From an uncultured Clostridium sp. (GTDB lineage Bacteria > Bacillota > Clostridia > TANB77 > CAG-508), in the NCBI GenBank assembly GCA_930990555.1, contig CAKNPW010000003.1, forward strand, positions 30,984-94,983: a DNA stretch of 64,000 nucleotides, in the 5' to 3' direction. The translations under genes and the position numbers were made by a program. Positions 1 to 9,227 of this stretch are shown piece after piece. The notes below the pieces were generated by a model. That model was given only the letters and a program-made list of their open reading frames with translations. It made no database searches and had not been told where the DNA came from. Numbering within the stretch: the stretch's first letter is position 1; every line of letters starts with the position of its first letter.

Positions 1-735
1 TAATTTCAATTAAAGTTGAAACGAATTTAGGAGCTATATTATCTTGCAATTCTAATTTTATTAAAGTTGCTTTTATTTCATTATTAAATCTTCCATTTTT
101 ATAAAAATCTTCTAAATTTAAAATGACTTGTGTGTAAGGATCTAATTTTATTCCATCTACTATTATTTTATTATCTTCTACATCTATATAAGAATCGTAA
201 GTATGTCTTAAAGAAAATTTAGAATTTTTATCTACTGAAAGTATTTCACTTAAAGAAATATCTTTGTATAACTTATAACGTGAATATGATTCTGTTCTAT
301 AAATTTGTCTAGCTTTATCATTTATAAATCTATTTACAGCATTTTTTATTTCCATATTATAGTCAAGAACAAGAAAATTCTTTGATAATTTTCTTTCTAA
401 GTCAAATTCTGAATAATTATTATATTTAAAATCATTTATTTTATCAAAATTATCTCTTGAACTTACATAAAGGGTATCTTCTTTTCCATCTAAATAGAAA
501 TAATTAAATAATCGTTCATCAATGTTAAGATATTATTAGAAGCTTTTTGAATATTCATAAATAGTTTTTCTTTTTCATAAATACTTTTGGCTTTGTTGAA
601 ATCTGTTCCCATATATATTGACATTCCTAAATCTTTATTTTGAATTTCCACAGAATATAAAGTTTCTCTGGATAAATATTTAACTAAAAAAATATCTTTG
701 CTTTTATCAACAATGTAAGGTAAATTATTGTTCAC
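1..735 (-). pseudogene. Hypothetical element gene with apparent frameshift, runs off the left edge
   Basis: A GTG start at 735 follows the upstream stop by one base and uses a GAGGAGG ribosome site located inside the upstream gene's acidic tail codons. This frame runs 81 residues and stops at 490. A second minus-strand frame is open from 532 to base 1, about 176 residues, with no ATG, GTG or TTG near its beginning and no ribosome site. The simplest reading is one gene broken by a small indel around 515-535. No slippery heptamer is visible, so programmed frameshifting is unlikely. A sequencing or assembly error is equally possible. No domain recognised. Confidence 0.55.
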
Positions 736-736
736 T

Positions 737-1807
737 TTAAAACTCTTCCTCCTCTTCACTTTCTTTTGATTTTTCCTGTTCGATACTATCAAGTAATTGT
801 GCTTTATTAAATACTTCATTAGAATTTCTTGTTACATAAAATTGTTCATCGCCTAATCCTAAAATATATAATTTTATTTCATTAATTTCTAAAGAATTTA
901 TAGTTTCTTTTTTATCCAAATTCTTTGTATTTTCATCAATCTTATCTCTTGCTTCTTTACTATTTATTCCTACATTACAATCACCTAAAATTCTATTTAA
1001 TAAGTCTTTATAAGTAGTACATGGATAATTTCTATTATGACTTTTCATACATTCAAATTCTGTTTTTGCAATAGCTGATATTTCTGCTATGTTATCTAAT
1101 TCGCCTTCTGTAATTAGGTTATCATTTAGAGCTTCACTAATTACATCTTGTCTTGCAATAGATTCAATATCATCTGTAATTGCTACATAACAACTAGAAT
1201 TATCTTTTAGATCTATTCTAAAGTAATGTTCTTCATCTTTTCTATTTACAATATGAAATTCTTCCTTTTCCATAGTTTTATTTATTTCATCTTGTGCTTC
1301 TTTTGCAAGTGAGATTAATTCGTATAGCTCTTCTTCTGTATCTAAAATATGGAATTGTCCGTCCATTGGTTGAATACCCATTACAACATATTTTTCTTTT
1401 GTATTTTTTAATTCTTCAATAGTTTCTTTTAACATATTTTCAAAATTTTCTTTTTCTTCTTCATCTTCTTCATTAAAATATTCAGCAGAATGAGCAAATT
1501 CATTTTCAAAATAATCAATTATATCTTTTGCTTTTCCATATATGTTATCTTCACTAATAAAGACATCTCCAAATCTACTATCAAATCTAAATGCTTTCAT
1601 TATTTTATCTTCATCAATATTTGCCATGTTTAAAAAATGATTAAAACATTCTTCTTTTATAGTTTCACTATTTTTTTTCATCTCATCTATAAATTTTAAA
1701 AATCCTTCTTCCTCATCTTTAGAACTAAAACTTTTTAGTCTATTCTTGGTATAAGCTTCATATTTATTTATAAATTCATAATATCTATTTAAATCTTTTT
1801 TATTCAT
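737..1807 (-). CDS. Hypothetical acidic accessory protein with acidic C-terminal tail
   Basis: This 356-residue soluble protein has no signal peptide or membrane segment and I recognise no domain. It is rich in Glu and Lys, with helical charged segments near residues 1-60 and 120-150. It ends in SEEEEEF, one of a family of acidic tails shared by many proteins of this element. A GGGGGAAA ribosome site precedes the ATG. The next gene begins one base after the stop, and the tail codons supply its AGGAGG. It lies downstream of the terminator at 1884-1914, so it is probably a separate transcription unit. Likely a conjugation accessory protein, but function is unknown. Confidence 0.8.
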   Translation of the reverse strand: MNKKDLNRYYEFINKYEAYTKNRLKSFSSKDEEEGFLKFIDEMKKNSETIKEECFNHFLNMANIDEDKIMKAFRFDSRFGDVFISEDNIYGKAKDIIDYFENEFAHSAEYFNEEDEEEKENFENMLKETIEELKNTKEKYVVMGIQPMDGQFHILDTEEELYELISLAKEAQDEINKTMEKEEFHIVNRKDEEHYFRIDLKDNSSCYVAITDDIESIARQDVISEALNDNLITEGELDNIAEISAIAKTEFECMKSHNRNYPCTTYKDLLNRILGDCNVGINSKEARDKIDENTKNLDKKETINSLEINEIKLYILGLGDEQFYVTRNSNEVFNKAQLLDSIEQEKSKESEEEEEF

Positions 1808-1846
1808 TTTAATTTCCCCCTTACAACTTATATTAATTATTATTTT

Positions 1847-1869
1847 AAATTGCTTAGATTTGATTCTCG
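1847..1869 (-). repeat. Dispersed short repeat, copy D
   Basis: On the minus strand this reads GAGAATCAAATCTAAGC followed by AATTT. Related copies are at 17855, 32597 and 43812. It sits in the leader of the 737-1807 gene. Role unknown. Confidence 0.4.
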
Positions 1870-1883
1870 TGCGTTATTTTTTC

Positions 1884-1914
1884 AAAAAAAGCAACTACAT
1901 TATTCAATAGTTGC
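1884..1914 (-). terminator. Rho-independent terminator
   Basis: The stem GCAACTA (1891-1897) pairs with TAGTTGC (1908-1914). On the minus strand it is followed by seven T residues. It lies 13 bases after the 1927-2220 stop and ends the operon that begins with the virB4 ATPase gene. Confidence 0.85.
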
Positions 1915-1926
1915 TTTCATCTATAA

Positions 1927-2220
1927 TTATTCAATTCTAACTTCAATATTTTCTAATTTGTCTATTATCTCTTTATTTTTTATCTCTACAATATTTTTAA
2001 ATTCATCTTTAGAAATATTTAAGTAGGCTAAAATTTCTTTTAGTATTTTATTAATACAAATATTTTTAGTTAAAGGAACTGGTAATGGAGAAAATTTTAT
2101 TTTACCATTATAAAATCTTGTGAAATTATTGTCATATAATTCTAAGTCATAAAATTTATTATTAGCATTTTTCCAAAATTTTATATAAGTGTCTTTTATC
2201 TTATAATAATATTTTTTCAT
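1927..2220 (-). CDS. Small hypothetical protein
   Basis: A 97-residue lysine- and aromatic-rich protein with an AGGAGAG-type ribosome site. No family recognised. It is the last gene before the terminator at 1884-1914 and follows the 2241-2576 gene by 20 bases, so it is probably the distal gene of the type IV secretion operon starting at 7073. Real coding status is supported by operon position and spacing rather than by a domain. Confidence 0.6.
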   Translation of the reverse strand: MKKYYYKIKDTYIKFWKNANNKFYDLELYDNNFTRFYNGKIKFSPLPVPLTKNICINKILKEILAYLNISKDEFKNIVEIKNKEIIDKLENIEVRIE

Positions 2221-2240
2221 TTGCTTTTCTCTCCTTTCCT

Positions 2241-2576
2241 CTATACTTCTAATTCATCATCAGTAAAATTTTCTGAATATTTATCTAAATATGTTAAACT
2301 GAAAATTCTTGTTGCTTGGATATATTCATTTGGTGAAAATCTATCTATCATTTGTTTCTTATAATCATTTAGTCCTTTTGAATTATTTTCGTAATAAACC
2401 CTAGCAAGTTTATATTCTAATACAAGTGGATTAAATTTAGCTTCTTCTGTTAGTTCTTTTTCTGTTTCTGGAGTAGCTAAATTGTTTGCGTCAATATAAA
2501 AATAGTGCAATAACTCGACTAGATTCATAAAATTATTATCTTTCTTTTCATCTGGATAATCCATAATTACATTCAC
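2241..2576 (-). CDS. Hypothetical soluble protein, weakly acidic C-terminus
   Basis: A 111-residue helical protein of unknown function ending in DDELEV, a weaker version of the acidic tail seen in other element proteins. It lies 10 bases downstream of the membrane-protein gene at 2587-3714 in the same operon. The GAGGTGAATGTAATTATG arrangement makes either of two nearby ATG codons (2576 or 2564) possible as the start. Confidence 0.6.
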   Translation of the reverse strand: MNVIMDYPDEKKDNNFMNLVELLHYFYIDANNLATPETEKELTEEAKFNPLVLEYKLARVYYENNSKGLNDYKKQMIDRFSPNEYIQATRIFSLTYLDKYSENFTDDELEV

Positions 2577-2586
2577 CTCTAATCAA

Positions 2587-3714
2587 TTAAATTTTAAATT
2601 CAATATCCTTATTTACAATTCTTATTTTCTTAGAAACATTAGTTAGTTTAATTTCTAAATCTTTTCCAGAAATCTTATTGTAAAGAGAATCTTTTAAAGA
2701 AACTTTATATAAGTTTGATGATGAATTAATATAAATCACACCATTTGAAACTTTACTATTACTACTTGATAGAGATGATAAATTTATTTTTGGATTATTG
2801 GTATTAATATGAACTTTCTTTACTAATTCATAATTTCCATTAGAATTTTTACTATAAATTGTAGCATTTCTTGATAAGAAATATAGTAAAATTATTAATA
2901 ATACAATTCCTGCACCAGATAAAGTTATAATTATTGGTGTATAATTTGTTTTTTCCTCTACAGGTGCTTCAACAGGAATCTCTTTTTTATATGTTGCTGT
3001 ATAAATATAATCTGGATTTTCTTTTTCTACTGTTCCAGTATAAGTTATTGTTACATTATATTGTTTTGGGTTAGAAAACACTCCTACTGTTTGGTAGTGC
3101 ATAGTTCCACTATATGTTACTGGTACTTGACTTCCATCTATATTTTGAACACTATCTGGCTTCCAATCAACATTAATTAAAGTCCAGTTTCTTCCATTTC
3201 TAGTTATATTTTTTGATATATTATTTAAATCATTTTTAGAATAGCCTGAAAAAGGTATATTTAATGATAATAATCTTTCATAAGTTCCTGTATCTACTTC
3301 TTGAATTTCCATATTGCTATAATTTAAAGTACCAATATATCCATCTTTATCATAACTTAAAGTATTTCCTGCTTGATTTAAAATTGCTTGCTCATCATTA
3401 GTATTTAGGTTATTAAGTGTTTTTGTATCATTTACTTCTTTAGTGTTTGTATCACTTTTAGTTGATGTTACATCTTGAAAAGTATAGATATTTCCTTCTT
3501 CATCTTGATATGTTTTATTATTGTCAGAGTTTATAAAAGTTTTAAAATTAATTTCGTCATTTGATTCTACATAAAAGTTTCTTTTTAAAATATCTCCATT
3601 AATCTCTGATTTACTTTCTGTAAATGCAAAACTAATATTATTTAATGCAATAATTCCTAAACTTGCTATTGTTAGTCCTGTAACTATTGCTAAACCTTTA
3701 AATGTTTTCTTCAT
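2587..3714 (-). CDS. Secreted/membrane-anchored protein of the conjugation operon
   Basis: This 375-residue protein has an N-terminal signal peptide (about residues 5-31, cleavage near SFA-FTES). A Ser/Thr/Asn-rich extracellular part of about 225 residues follows, then one membrane segment near 262-281 and a cytoplasmic or wall-facing domain of about 95 residues. The second half of the extracellular part is predicted beta-rich, with runs such as VTYSGTMHYQT. I do not recognise a family. Its place among the VirB4, M23 hydrolase and small membrane-protein genes suggests a role in the transfer channel or mating contact. That role is inference. Confidence 0.7.
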   Translation of the reverse strand: MKKTFKGLAIVTGLTIASLGIIALNNISFAFTESKSEINGDILKRNFYVESNDEINFKTFINSDNNKTYQDEEGNIYTFQDVTSTKSDTNTKEVNDTKTLNNLNTNDEQAILNQAGNTLSYDKDGYIGTLNYSNMEIQEVDTGTYERLLSLNIPFSGYSKNDLNNISKNITRNGRNWTLINVDWKPDSVQNIDGSQVPVTYSGTMHYQTVGVFSNPKQYNVTITYTGTVEKENPDYIYTATYKKEIPVEAPVEEKTNYTPIIITLSGAGIVLLIILLYFLSRNATIYSKNSNGNYELVKKVHINTNNPKINLSSLSSSNSKVSNGVIYINSSSNLYKVSLKDSLYNKISGKDLEIKLTNVSKKIRIVNKDIEFKI

Positions 3715-3746
3715 TTTCTTATTTTCTCTCCCTTCATTTTTTATTT

Positions 3747-4028
3747 TTAAAATATTATGCTTTTTACTAAAATATAAATAATTCCAATTATTCCACCAAG
3801 TGATACTGCTATTACATCAATAGAAGTTATAACTGTTATAAAACCAATTAATTTTAGAAGTATTAAAAATATAAAGCCAAAAATTGTATTAAATAATAAT
3901 CCTAATATAATATTTCTATTTCCTCCTAGAATCCATACAATAATCATTAGTAAAATCAAAGGAATAATTGCTTCTAATATTTTAAATTTTAAAATCACAT
4001 TAAAAATAATTGTTAAAATTTCTAACAT
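3747..4028 (-). CDS. Small polytopic membrane protein
   Basis: A 93-residue, almost entirely hydrophobic protein with about three membrane segments (near residues 5-35, 38-58, 62-90). It starts one base downstream of the 4030-4494 gene in the same operon. Small membrane proteins of this kind are common in Gram-positive transfer operons. No specific family is recognised. Confidence 0.7.
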   Translation of the reverse strand: MLEILTIIFNVILKFKILEAIIPLILLMIIVWILGGNRNIILGLLFNTIFGFIFLILLKLIGFITVITSIDVIAVSLGGIIGIIYILVKSIIF

Positions 4029-4029
4029 A

Positions 4030-4494
4030 TTAATCTCCTTCTACTTTGTTATAAACTTTTATATTTGTTTGTTCTCCATTTATAGTCAAATATGAATAAT
4101 CGCCATTTTGGTCAGCTTCATTTATGCTTGAAGTTGTATTATCAACTTGATTATTATTAGTTGTTTCTTCCTCACCAACATTTAATTTAAAATCTTCTTG
4201 ATAAGGAATTGAGCCATTTTCTATTGCTTCAAATGTTTCCATATATTTAGAATATACAGTAGGATTTAATAGAGGTTTCATATTTTCTATTTCTTTTTTA
4301 GTAAACCCATTTATTTTAACATCTTGCATATTTGTTTCATTTCCATTTAAATCTGTAACTGCATTTGTATTTAATTCTGTATTTGTTTGCTCTTTATTAT
4401 TCAGAAAGATATTTACAAATACTGCAACAATAATAACTAAAGCTAATACTATACATAATAAAATTACTTCTTTCTTTAAATCTTTTTTATCCAA
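4030..4494 (-). CDS. Single-pass membrane protein of the conjugation operon
   Basis: The 154-residue product has a charged N-terminus, one membrane helix at about residues 10-31 and an Asn/Thr/Glu-rich exterior part, so it is probably an N-in, C-out (VirB8-like in topology only) component. I see no recognisable domain. It lies between the M23 hydrolase and a polytopic protein. Spacing to neighbours is 1-16 bases, supporting co-translation. Confidence 0.65.
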   Translation of the reverse strand: MDKKDLKKEVILLCIVLALVIIVAVFVNIFLNNKEQTNTELNTNAVTDLNGNETNMQDVKINGFTKKEIENMKPLLNPTVYSKYMETFEAIENGSIPYQEDFKLNVGEEETTNNNQVDNTTSSINEADQNGDYSYLTINGEQTNIKVYNKVEGD

Positions 4495-4510
4495 TTTAAA
4501 ATCCTCCTTT

Positions 4511-5224
4511 CTATCTATTTTTTATTCCACCGTTATATAGCTCTGCAATAGGATCATGAAGTGATGAAGTATTAAACGCATTTTGTGGGTATCTTACCTC
4601 AAAATGACAATGAATACCAAATGCGTTACCTGTTTGACCAATTATTCCTAATACTTGCCCTTGTTGAACTTCTTGACCAGTAGATACTTTTAAAGAACCT
4701 GCTGTCATGTGTGCATACAAGGTATAGAATTTAAGTCCATTATAATTATGTTCTATTACAACATGATTTCCATAGCTTCCTGCATTTATTGCCTGCACTA
4801 CTTTTCCAGGATATACTGCAACTATATTAGTACCAGGATTACCAAACATATCAGTTCCTGTATGATAACCTAAGCTCCATGCTGAACCTTTTTTACCAAA
4901 TCCTGAACCTATACCTGTTAGCTTTTGAACAGGAGAACAAAATGTATGGTCGCTTCCTATCCAACTTAAGCCATCTTGATTTATTATTTCTCCAGGTTGT
5001 GAAGAACCTGAATTTTCTGAATAATCTCCTTGTATAGGATTTCCGTTTTCATCATAATAGTTGTTATTATTTTTATTGTTGTTCGTATTTACAGCACCAA
5101 TCATAAGTATTACAAAGAATATTAAAAAGAAAACGCAAAATATAATAAAAATAATTAATTTTATTTTAGAACCAGCAAAGCTAAATAACGTGCTAAATAC
5201 ATCAGTATTCTTGTTTTCTTCCAT
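4511..5224 (-). CDS. M23 peptidoglycan endopeptidase of the transfer system
   Basis: A wall hydrolase expected to open the peptidoglycan for the transfer channel. With ATG at 5224, one base after the virB4 stop, the product is 237 residues. It has a membrane helix near 21-44, an Asn-rich linker and a C-terminal lysostaphin-type M23 domain from about 100 to 215. The zinc-site residues are visible: His121 and Asp125 in HTGTD, and His205/His207 in HCHFEV, with His172 in YAHM. An in-frame TTG six codons upstream overlaps virB4 and is a less likely start. There is no CHAP/NlpC partner domain, unlike the bifunctional hydrolase of Tn916. Confidence 0.9.
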   Translation of the reverse strand: MEENKNTDVFSTLFSFAGSKIKLIIFIIFCVFFLIFFVILMIGAVNTNNNKNNNNYYDENGNPIQGDYSENSGSSQPGEIINQDGLSWIGSDHTFCSPVQKLTGIGSGFGKKGSAWSLGYHTGTDMFGNPGTNIVAVYPGKVVQAINAGSYGNHVVIEHNYNGLKFYTLYAHMTAGSLKVSTGQEVQQGQVLGIIGQTGNAFGIHCHFEVRYPQNAFNTSSLHDPIAELYNGGIKNR

Positions 5225-5225
5225 A

Positions 5226-7073
5226 TTATCTACCACCACCAACTAAATAAGGCATTTCAAATTCTAATGGCTTAACATTTATTAATTGATGTCCTGAACC
5301 TACGAAGAATAAGCCACGTCCTTTTTCTTTTTGGCTTAAAATTGCTTTTTCTTCTGTATTCAAATTATATAAGTTAACAACTTCTTCTAGGTCTTTTCCA
5401 TCAATACCAAAGAAAAACTTGTAAGTACTGTTATCAAGTAGAGCTTGTCCGTACTGTTTTACTTCTGGAGCTAAAAAATCTACTAAACTTTGTGTAATTG
5501 TAACTAATCCTGATTCATATTTTCTCGCTCTCTTACAAAAGTTACGCATGAATTCGATTGATTGTGGTACTTTTTTGTCTATAAGCAAGTATGCTTCATC
5601 ACAAAAAACTAAATCTCTTTCTCTTCTATCTTTAAAAGCTTGATCTTGACAATAACGTAAAATGTTAAAATATTGACATCTTTTTACGTTTTCAGAAGCT
5701 CCTTGTAAACTATAAACATCTAAGCAAATAAAATCAGAATCGAATTGTATTGTTGTATGTCCGTTAAATATTTCGCTGTTATTTCCTATTGCCATTTGCC
5801 TTAAAACTGCTCTTAATTCTTCATATTCTTTTTGATGATTACTTTTGCCTTTTACTTTTTCTTCAAGTAAACTATATAAATCTTGCATAATTGGAAATTG
5901 AATAGTTTTAAAATTTGAAATATCTGTATCGTAATTTATTCCAAAACTTTTATAAAGTTCTTCCAAAGTTTCATTAAGTAAACTCATTTCAAGTGATGTA
6001 ATTTCTGGATAATATAATTTAAAAAAGGTAGTTAAGAAGTCTAAGTGTAAAGCTAATGCTGATTTTGTTGTATTGTATTCACTATCTTCTTCCTCATCTT
6101 CAAAGCCAGCTGTAGGAACTGGATTTATTTGAAGTGGATTTATTCTTCCAACAAATTCTCCTTCTCCACCACTACAATCAATCCATTTTCCCCCTAACAA
6201 TTTGCAAATTGGTCTATATTCTGATTCTGGATCTATTATCCATATTTTTGTTCCATTTAAGTACTCATTTAGCATAATCTTTTTTGCTAAGAAGGATTTA
6301 CCAGAGCCAGAAGAACCTTCAATTATAATGTTTGAATTTGTCCTATCATTTCCTTTAAAGAAAAATGAAGGAGCTACCATTCTACCATTTTCATCTACTC
6401 CTATATAGTAACCTTCTGCGTCAATTAGTCCTGAACCTGAAAAAGGTAATCCTGAAAATAAAGCATTTAAGCTCATAGTTTTATTAGAAATATCTGTTAT
6501 TTCTTTATAAGATGTATCGTATGGAGCTGATTGTTTTAAAGCTTCTTTTTGTAAATATGCTGGAACTCTTGCTTTTAATCCCATACCAGCAACTCTGTTT
6601 TTTATCAATTTTACGTTGTTCTGAAAATCTTGGTCTGTTTCACCATTAGTTTTAAAGATAATTGAAAGATTAATGTACGGAATATTATCTACAGTAATAT
6701 CTTTAATAATCCTTTCAGCTGAAGCTATCTTAAATTCGCACATTTGCCTTGTAGCTTCATTTTGTGTTGAGTTTAAAGTGTTTCTTAATGCTGTAATACC
6801 TTTTGAAACACCATCTACATAAGCCTGAACATCTTCGATTGGTGTAACAGTTAAAGATACAGTAGTATTTGGAATATCTTTTAAATTACTTAACCAACCT
6901 AAATTTACAGTAGAAGGATAACCAGCAACATATTGAAGTTTAGATGTGATTTCACCTAATTGTACTTTATTGTATTTAAGAACTATCCCTTGTGGAGTAA
7001 TTAAATTTAGCAAGTCATTATTTATTGGTATTTGCTCTATTTCTACTTTTTTCACCTTTTTATTCCCTCCCAT
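5226..7073 (-). CDS. virB4: VirB4-type conjugation ATPase, C-terminal ATPase part
   Basis: This is the energising ATPase of the type IV secretion channel, acting at the inner face of the membrane. The 615-residue product has the Walker A motif GSSGSGKS at about 253-260 and Walker B LVFCDEAYLLI near 495. Motifs of the VirB4/TrsE family also follow, such as ITQSLVDFL. The usual N-terminal domain of about 200 residues is missing here and appears to be encoded separately at 13127-13750. A GGGAGG ribosome site precedes the ATG. It is the first gene of an operon driven by the conserved element promoter at 7093-7180. Confidence 0.93.
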   Translation of the reverse strand: MGGNKKVKKVEIEQIPINNDLLNLITPQGIVLKYNKVQLGEITSKLQYVAGYPSTVNLGWLSNLKDIPNTTVSLTVTPIEDVQAYVDGVSKGITALRNTLNSTQNEATRQMCEFKIASAERIIKDITVDNIPYINLSIIFKTNGETDQDFQNNVKLIKNRVAGMGLKARVPAYLQKEALKQSAPYDTSYKEITDISNKTMSLNALFSGLPFSGSGLIDAEGYYIGVDENGRMVAPSFFFKGNDRTNSNIIIEGSSGSGKSFLAKKIMLNEYLNGTKIWIIDPESEYRPICKLLGGKWIDCSGGEGEFVGRINPLQINPVPTAGFEDEEEDSEYNTTKSALALHLDFLTTFFKLYYPEITSLEMSLLNETLEELYKSFGINYDTDISNFKTIQFPIMQDLYSLLEEKVKGKSNHQKEYEELRAVLRQMAIGNNSEIFNGHTTIQFDSDFICLDVYSLQGASENVKRCQYFNILRYCQDQAFKDRRERDLVFCDEAYLLIDKKVPQSIEFMRNFCKRARKYESGLVTITQSLVDFLAPEVKQYGQALLDNSTYKFFFGIDGKDLEEVVNLYNLNTEEKAILSQKEKGRGLFFVGSGHQLINVKPLEFEMPYLVGGGR

Positions 7074-7092
7074 TTTTTATTTTTATAAAAAA

Positions 7093-7180
7093 ATTATAGA
7101 GGGAAAAAAATCTTATTTTTGTTAAAAAAATTGCATAAATATTGCATTTGCTATTAAAATTTGTATTTTAAATATTTAAA
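7093..7180 (-). promoter_or_regulatory. Conserved element promoter P1 (virB4 operon)
   Basis: The -10 TATAAT is at 7093-7098 (minus strand). ATTGC-type direct repeats are at 7130-7134 and 7141-7145, 11 bp apart. The palindrome TTTAAATATTTAAA is at 7167-7180. No good -35 is present, so activator dependence is likely. The same layout recurs at 13786, 20589, 23343, 27216 and 32466. Confidence 0.7.
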
Positions 7181-7193
7181 AGGGTTTTAAAGG

Positions 7194-7240
7194 AAAAAAG
7201 CTTTTAAAATAGTTTAATTACTACTTTAAAAGCTTTTATA
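7194..7240 (-). terminator. Rho-independent terminator
   Basis: A long hairpin of about 17 bp with one mismatch (AAAGCTTTTAAAATAGT against its complement at 7222-7238) is followed by a T run on the minus strand. It ends the transcript carrying the SpoVG-like gene, insulating it from promoter P1. Confidence 0.8.
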
Positions 7241-7280
7241 TATCTATATTAAAAAGAGAGGGTTATTTAGAATAATATAT

Positions 7281-8606
7281 TTAAATTTCATCTTCTTCTG
7301 TTTCTTCATTATTTTCTTCTTGTTCTTTAGTTTCTTTATTATATTCTGAAACTAAATTATCTTTTATTTTTTCTCTTAAATCTTTATCAAGATATATTAA
7401 CGGTTTGTACTCTTGTTCAATTTTTTTCTCTGGAACAGAAATTGACTGAAATTCATTGCCTTCTTTAGAAATACCTTCATTTAGTCGAACATTATTTAAT
7501 GCTAATACACCACCTACTAAAACTCTACCAGTTGCCTTAATATAAGGGTTATTTTCAAAAGATAATGGTCTAATATAAGATTTTACATAATCTTTATCAT
7601 AGTCAATATTTGTCTTATGTTCTATAACTGTTTTGCCATATTCATTAGTTTCATTTGATGTTAAAGCCTCTAATAAAGCTTTTCTTATTTCTGGTATTAA
7701 ATTATCTTTTTTACTATTTAAACTTACACTTTTTATATATTTCATATTTCCTTCTTTATCCTGGTATTTATCAATATTAGGCATATCAAAAGCTACAATT
7801 TTTCCTTCTTTTGTTGGAATTTCTTTTACTGCAACATCTTTTATTGTAACTCCTGCTAGTGTTATATCAGCAAATCCTTTTAAATTTGAATCTTCTTTAT
7901 TTATTTTCCTTAATTCTACCTTTATATTTAATTTATCCATATTAGTTTCCTCCCTTTCATCTATTTGTAAATCATTTGAAATTAGATATTCTTTATTTGC
8001 ACCAACTAAAAGTCCTAAATCTGTTATATTTTCTTTATCAATTCCTATATTATGATTTTTACAAAAATCGTATAATTCATTTAAATTTTTTATTGTATGT
8101 AATTCTTCTATATCTTTTATTTTAAAATCTGTATTAAAAGCTAAACCTTTTAAATCAATATTTAATTCACTATCTATGTCATTATTATTATCTAATAAAA
8201 CATAGCTGTCTGGATAAGTTTGAATATTATTCTCTAAAGTACATTTAATTATTTTATTGTATTTGTTACTACTTTTTTCTTCTTGAATTGGATTTATTTC
8301 AGATACTTCTACTTCTCTATTTTTAAAGTAATTTTCCAAAAAAGCAAATGCTTCATCTTCACTTTTAAAAATACCAGATATATAATCTTCTCCATTTCCA
8401 CCATTTAATTCATATAATAAAGTACCATTTAAAGATAATTTGTACGTAGGTTCAAAAAATTCGTGAATTGGCTCATATACAAATCCTATAATACTTATTA
8501 CATCTCCATTATTTGTTAGGTATTTTTCATCTCCACTTGTATAACTCCATGCACTAGCTTTTACATCTTCTATAATCTTCATTAAATTTTCTTTATTTAC
8601 TATCAT
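7281..8606 (-). CDS. Tandem SpoVG-like protein with N-terminal accessory domain and acidic tail
   Basis: The 441-residue product has three parts. Residues 1 to about 220 form an unrecognised domain with an SEDEAFAFLENYF helix. About 222-315 is a SpoVG-like domain: it begins KLNIKVELRKI and continues through KGFADITLAG, VAFDMPN and an EIRKALLEA helix. A second, more divergent SpoVG-like copy (GRVLVGGVLALNNVRL) ends near 425, before the tail EETEEDEI. SpoVG-family proteins bind nucleic acid. A strong internal ribosome site precedes Met222, so a shorter product is likely too. Its own transcription unit ends at the 7194-7240 hairpin. Confidence 0.8.
   Translation of the reverse strand: MIVNKENLMKIIEDVKASAWSYTSGDEKYLTNNGDVISIIGFVYEPIHEFFEPTYKLSLNGTLLYELNGGNGEDYISGIFKSEDEAFAFLENYFKNREVEVSEINPIQEEKSSNKYNKIIKCTLENNIQTYPDSYVLLDNNNDIDSELNIDLKGLAFNTDFKIKDIEELHTIKNLNELYDFCKNHNIGIDKENITDLGLLVGANKEYLISNDLQIDEREETNMDKLNIKVELRKINKEDSNLKGFADITLAGVTIKDVAVKEIPTKEGKIVAFDMPNIDKYQDKEGNMKYIKSVSLNSKKDNLIPEIRKALLEALTSNETNEYGKTVIEHKTNIDYDKDYVKSYIRPLSFENNPYIKATGRVLVGGVLALNNVRLNEGISKEGNEFQSISVPEKKIEQEYKPLIYLDKDLREKIKDNLVSEYNKETKEQEENNEETEEDEI
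7938..7954 (-). promoter_or_regulatory. Internal ribosome binding site and ATG within the SpoVG-like gene
   Basis: GGGAGGAAA (7946-7954, minus strand) is followed by five bases and an in-frame ATG at 7940. This is the strongest ribosome site in the gene. It would yield a 219-residue product made of just the two SpoVG-like domains and the acidic tail. Confidence 0.75.
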
Positions 8607-8744
8607 AAATTTTCTCCTTCTTTAATTCATATTGTGTAAATGTTAAATCTAATAATTCTTTCGTTATAACATTATTATTAATTTTTTTCCATAATTTTTA
8701 ATTCTTTTTATATATTAAAATAGTTTTAAATATTTAAAGTTATT

Positions 8745-9197
8745 TTAAATTTCCTCCTCTTCGCTCTCTTCTGCTTCTAATATCTCTTTTTCTGCTAATA
8801 TTAAGCCTGTTCTTAAATTTTTATTTTCTTCAATATCTTTATTACTTAATCCTAAACTCATTAATGTATCTGTAATATCATTTGTATAGCTATACTCGTG
8901 ATTGTTTAACTCATATAGAAACATATTTTTTATAAACTTATCTCCTACTTTATCTTTGGCAATTTCAGTCCAAAATTCTTTATTATGTTTTTTTTGCATT
9001 TCTTTATAAGCTTCTACATCTGTTTTTTTCATGAAGCCACCTGCTCCTATACTTACAATTTTATCTGTATCATTTTCATTTAATCCTAATTCTTTCATTC
9101 CTTGTTTAAATTGTTCATCTGTAAAAGCAAATTTTATTGGAATTTTCTTTAGTTCTTCTTCTTGTCTTTTTTTCATTTCTTGATATGTTTCAAACAT
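8745..9197 (-). CDS. Element accessory protein with acidic tail
   Basis: A 150-residue soluble helical protein. Its pattern (FTDEQFKQGMKELGL, GAGGFMKK, YELNNHEYSYT, DTLMSLGL) matches a small family I associate with Firmicutes conjugative elements and plasmids. I cannot name it with certainty and its function is unknown. It ends in the acidic tail EESEEEEI. The gene lies between the adhesin terminator and the SpoVG-like gene. The 138 bp before the SpoVG-like start contains no obvious terminator, so the two may be co-transcribed. Confidence 0.75.
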   Translation of the reverse strand: MFETYQEMKKRQEEELKKIPIKFAFTDEQFKQGMKELGLNENDTDKIVSIGAGGFMKKTDVEAYKEMQKKHNKEFWTEIAKDKVGDKFIKNMFLYELNNHEYSYTNDITDTLMSLGLSNKDIEENKNLRTGLILAEKEILEAEESEEEEI

Positions 9198-9227
9198 ATA
9201 TTTTTCGCCTCTTTCTTTATAAGTTTT

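Noticed and set aside
7633..8055. 140-codon plus-strand frame
   Set aside because: Antisense shadow of the SpoVG-like gene, with no ribosome site.
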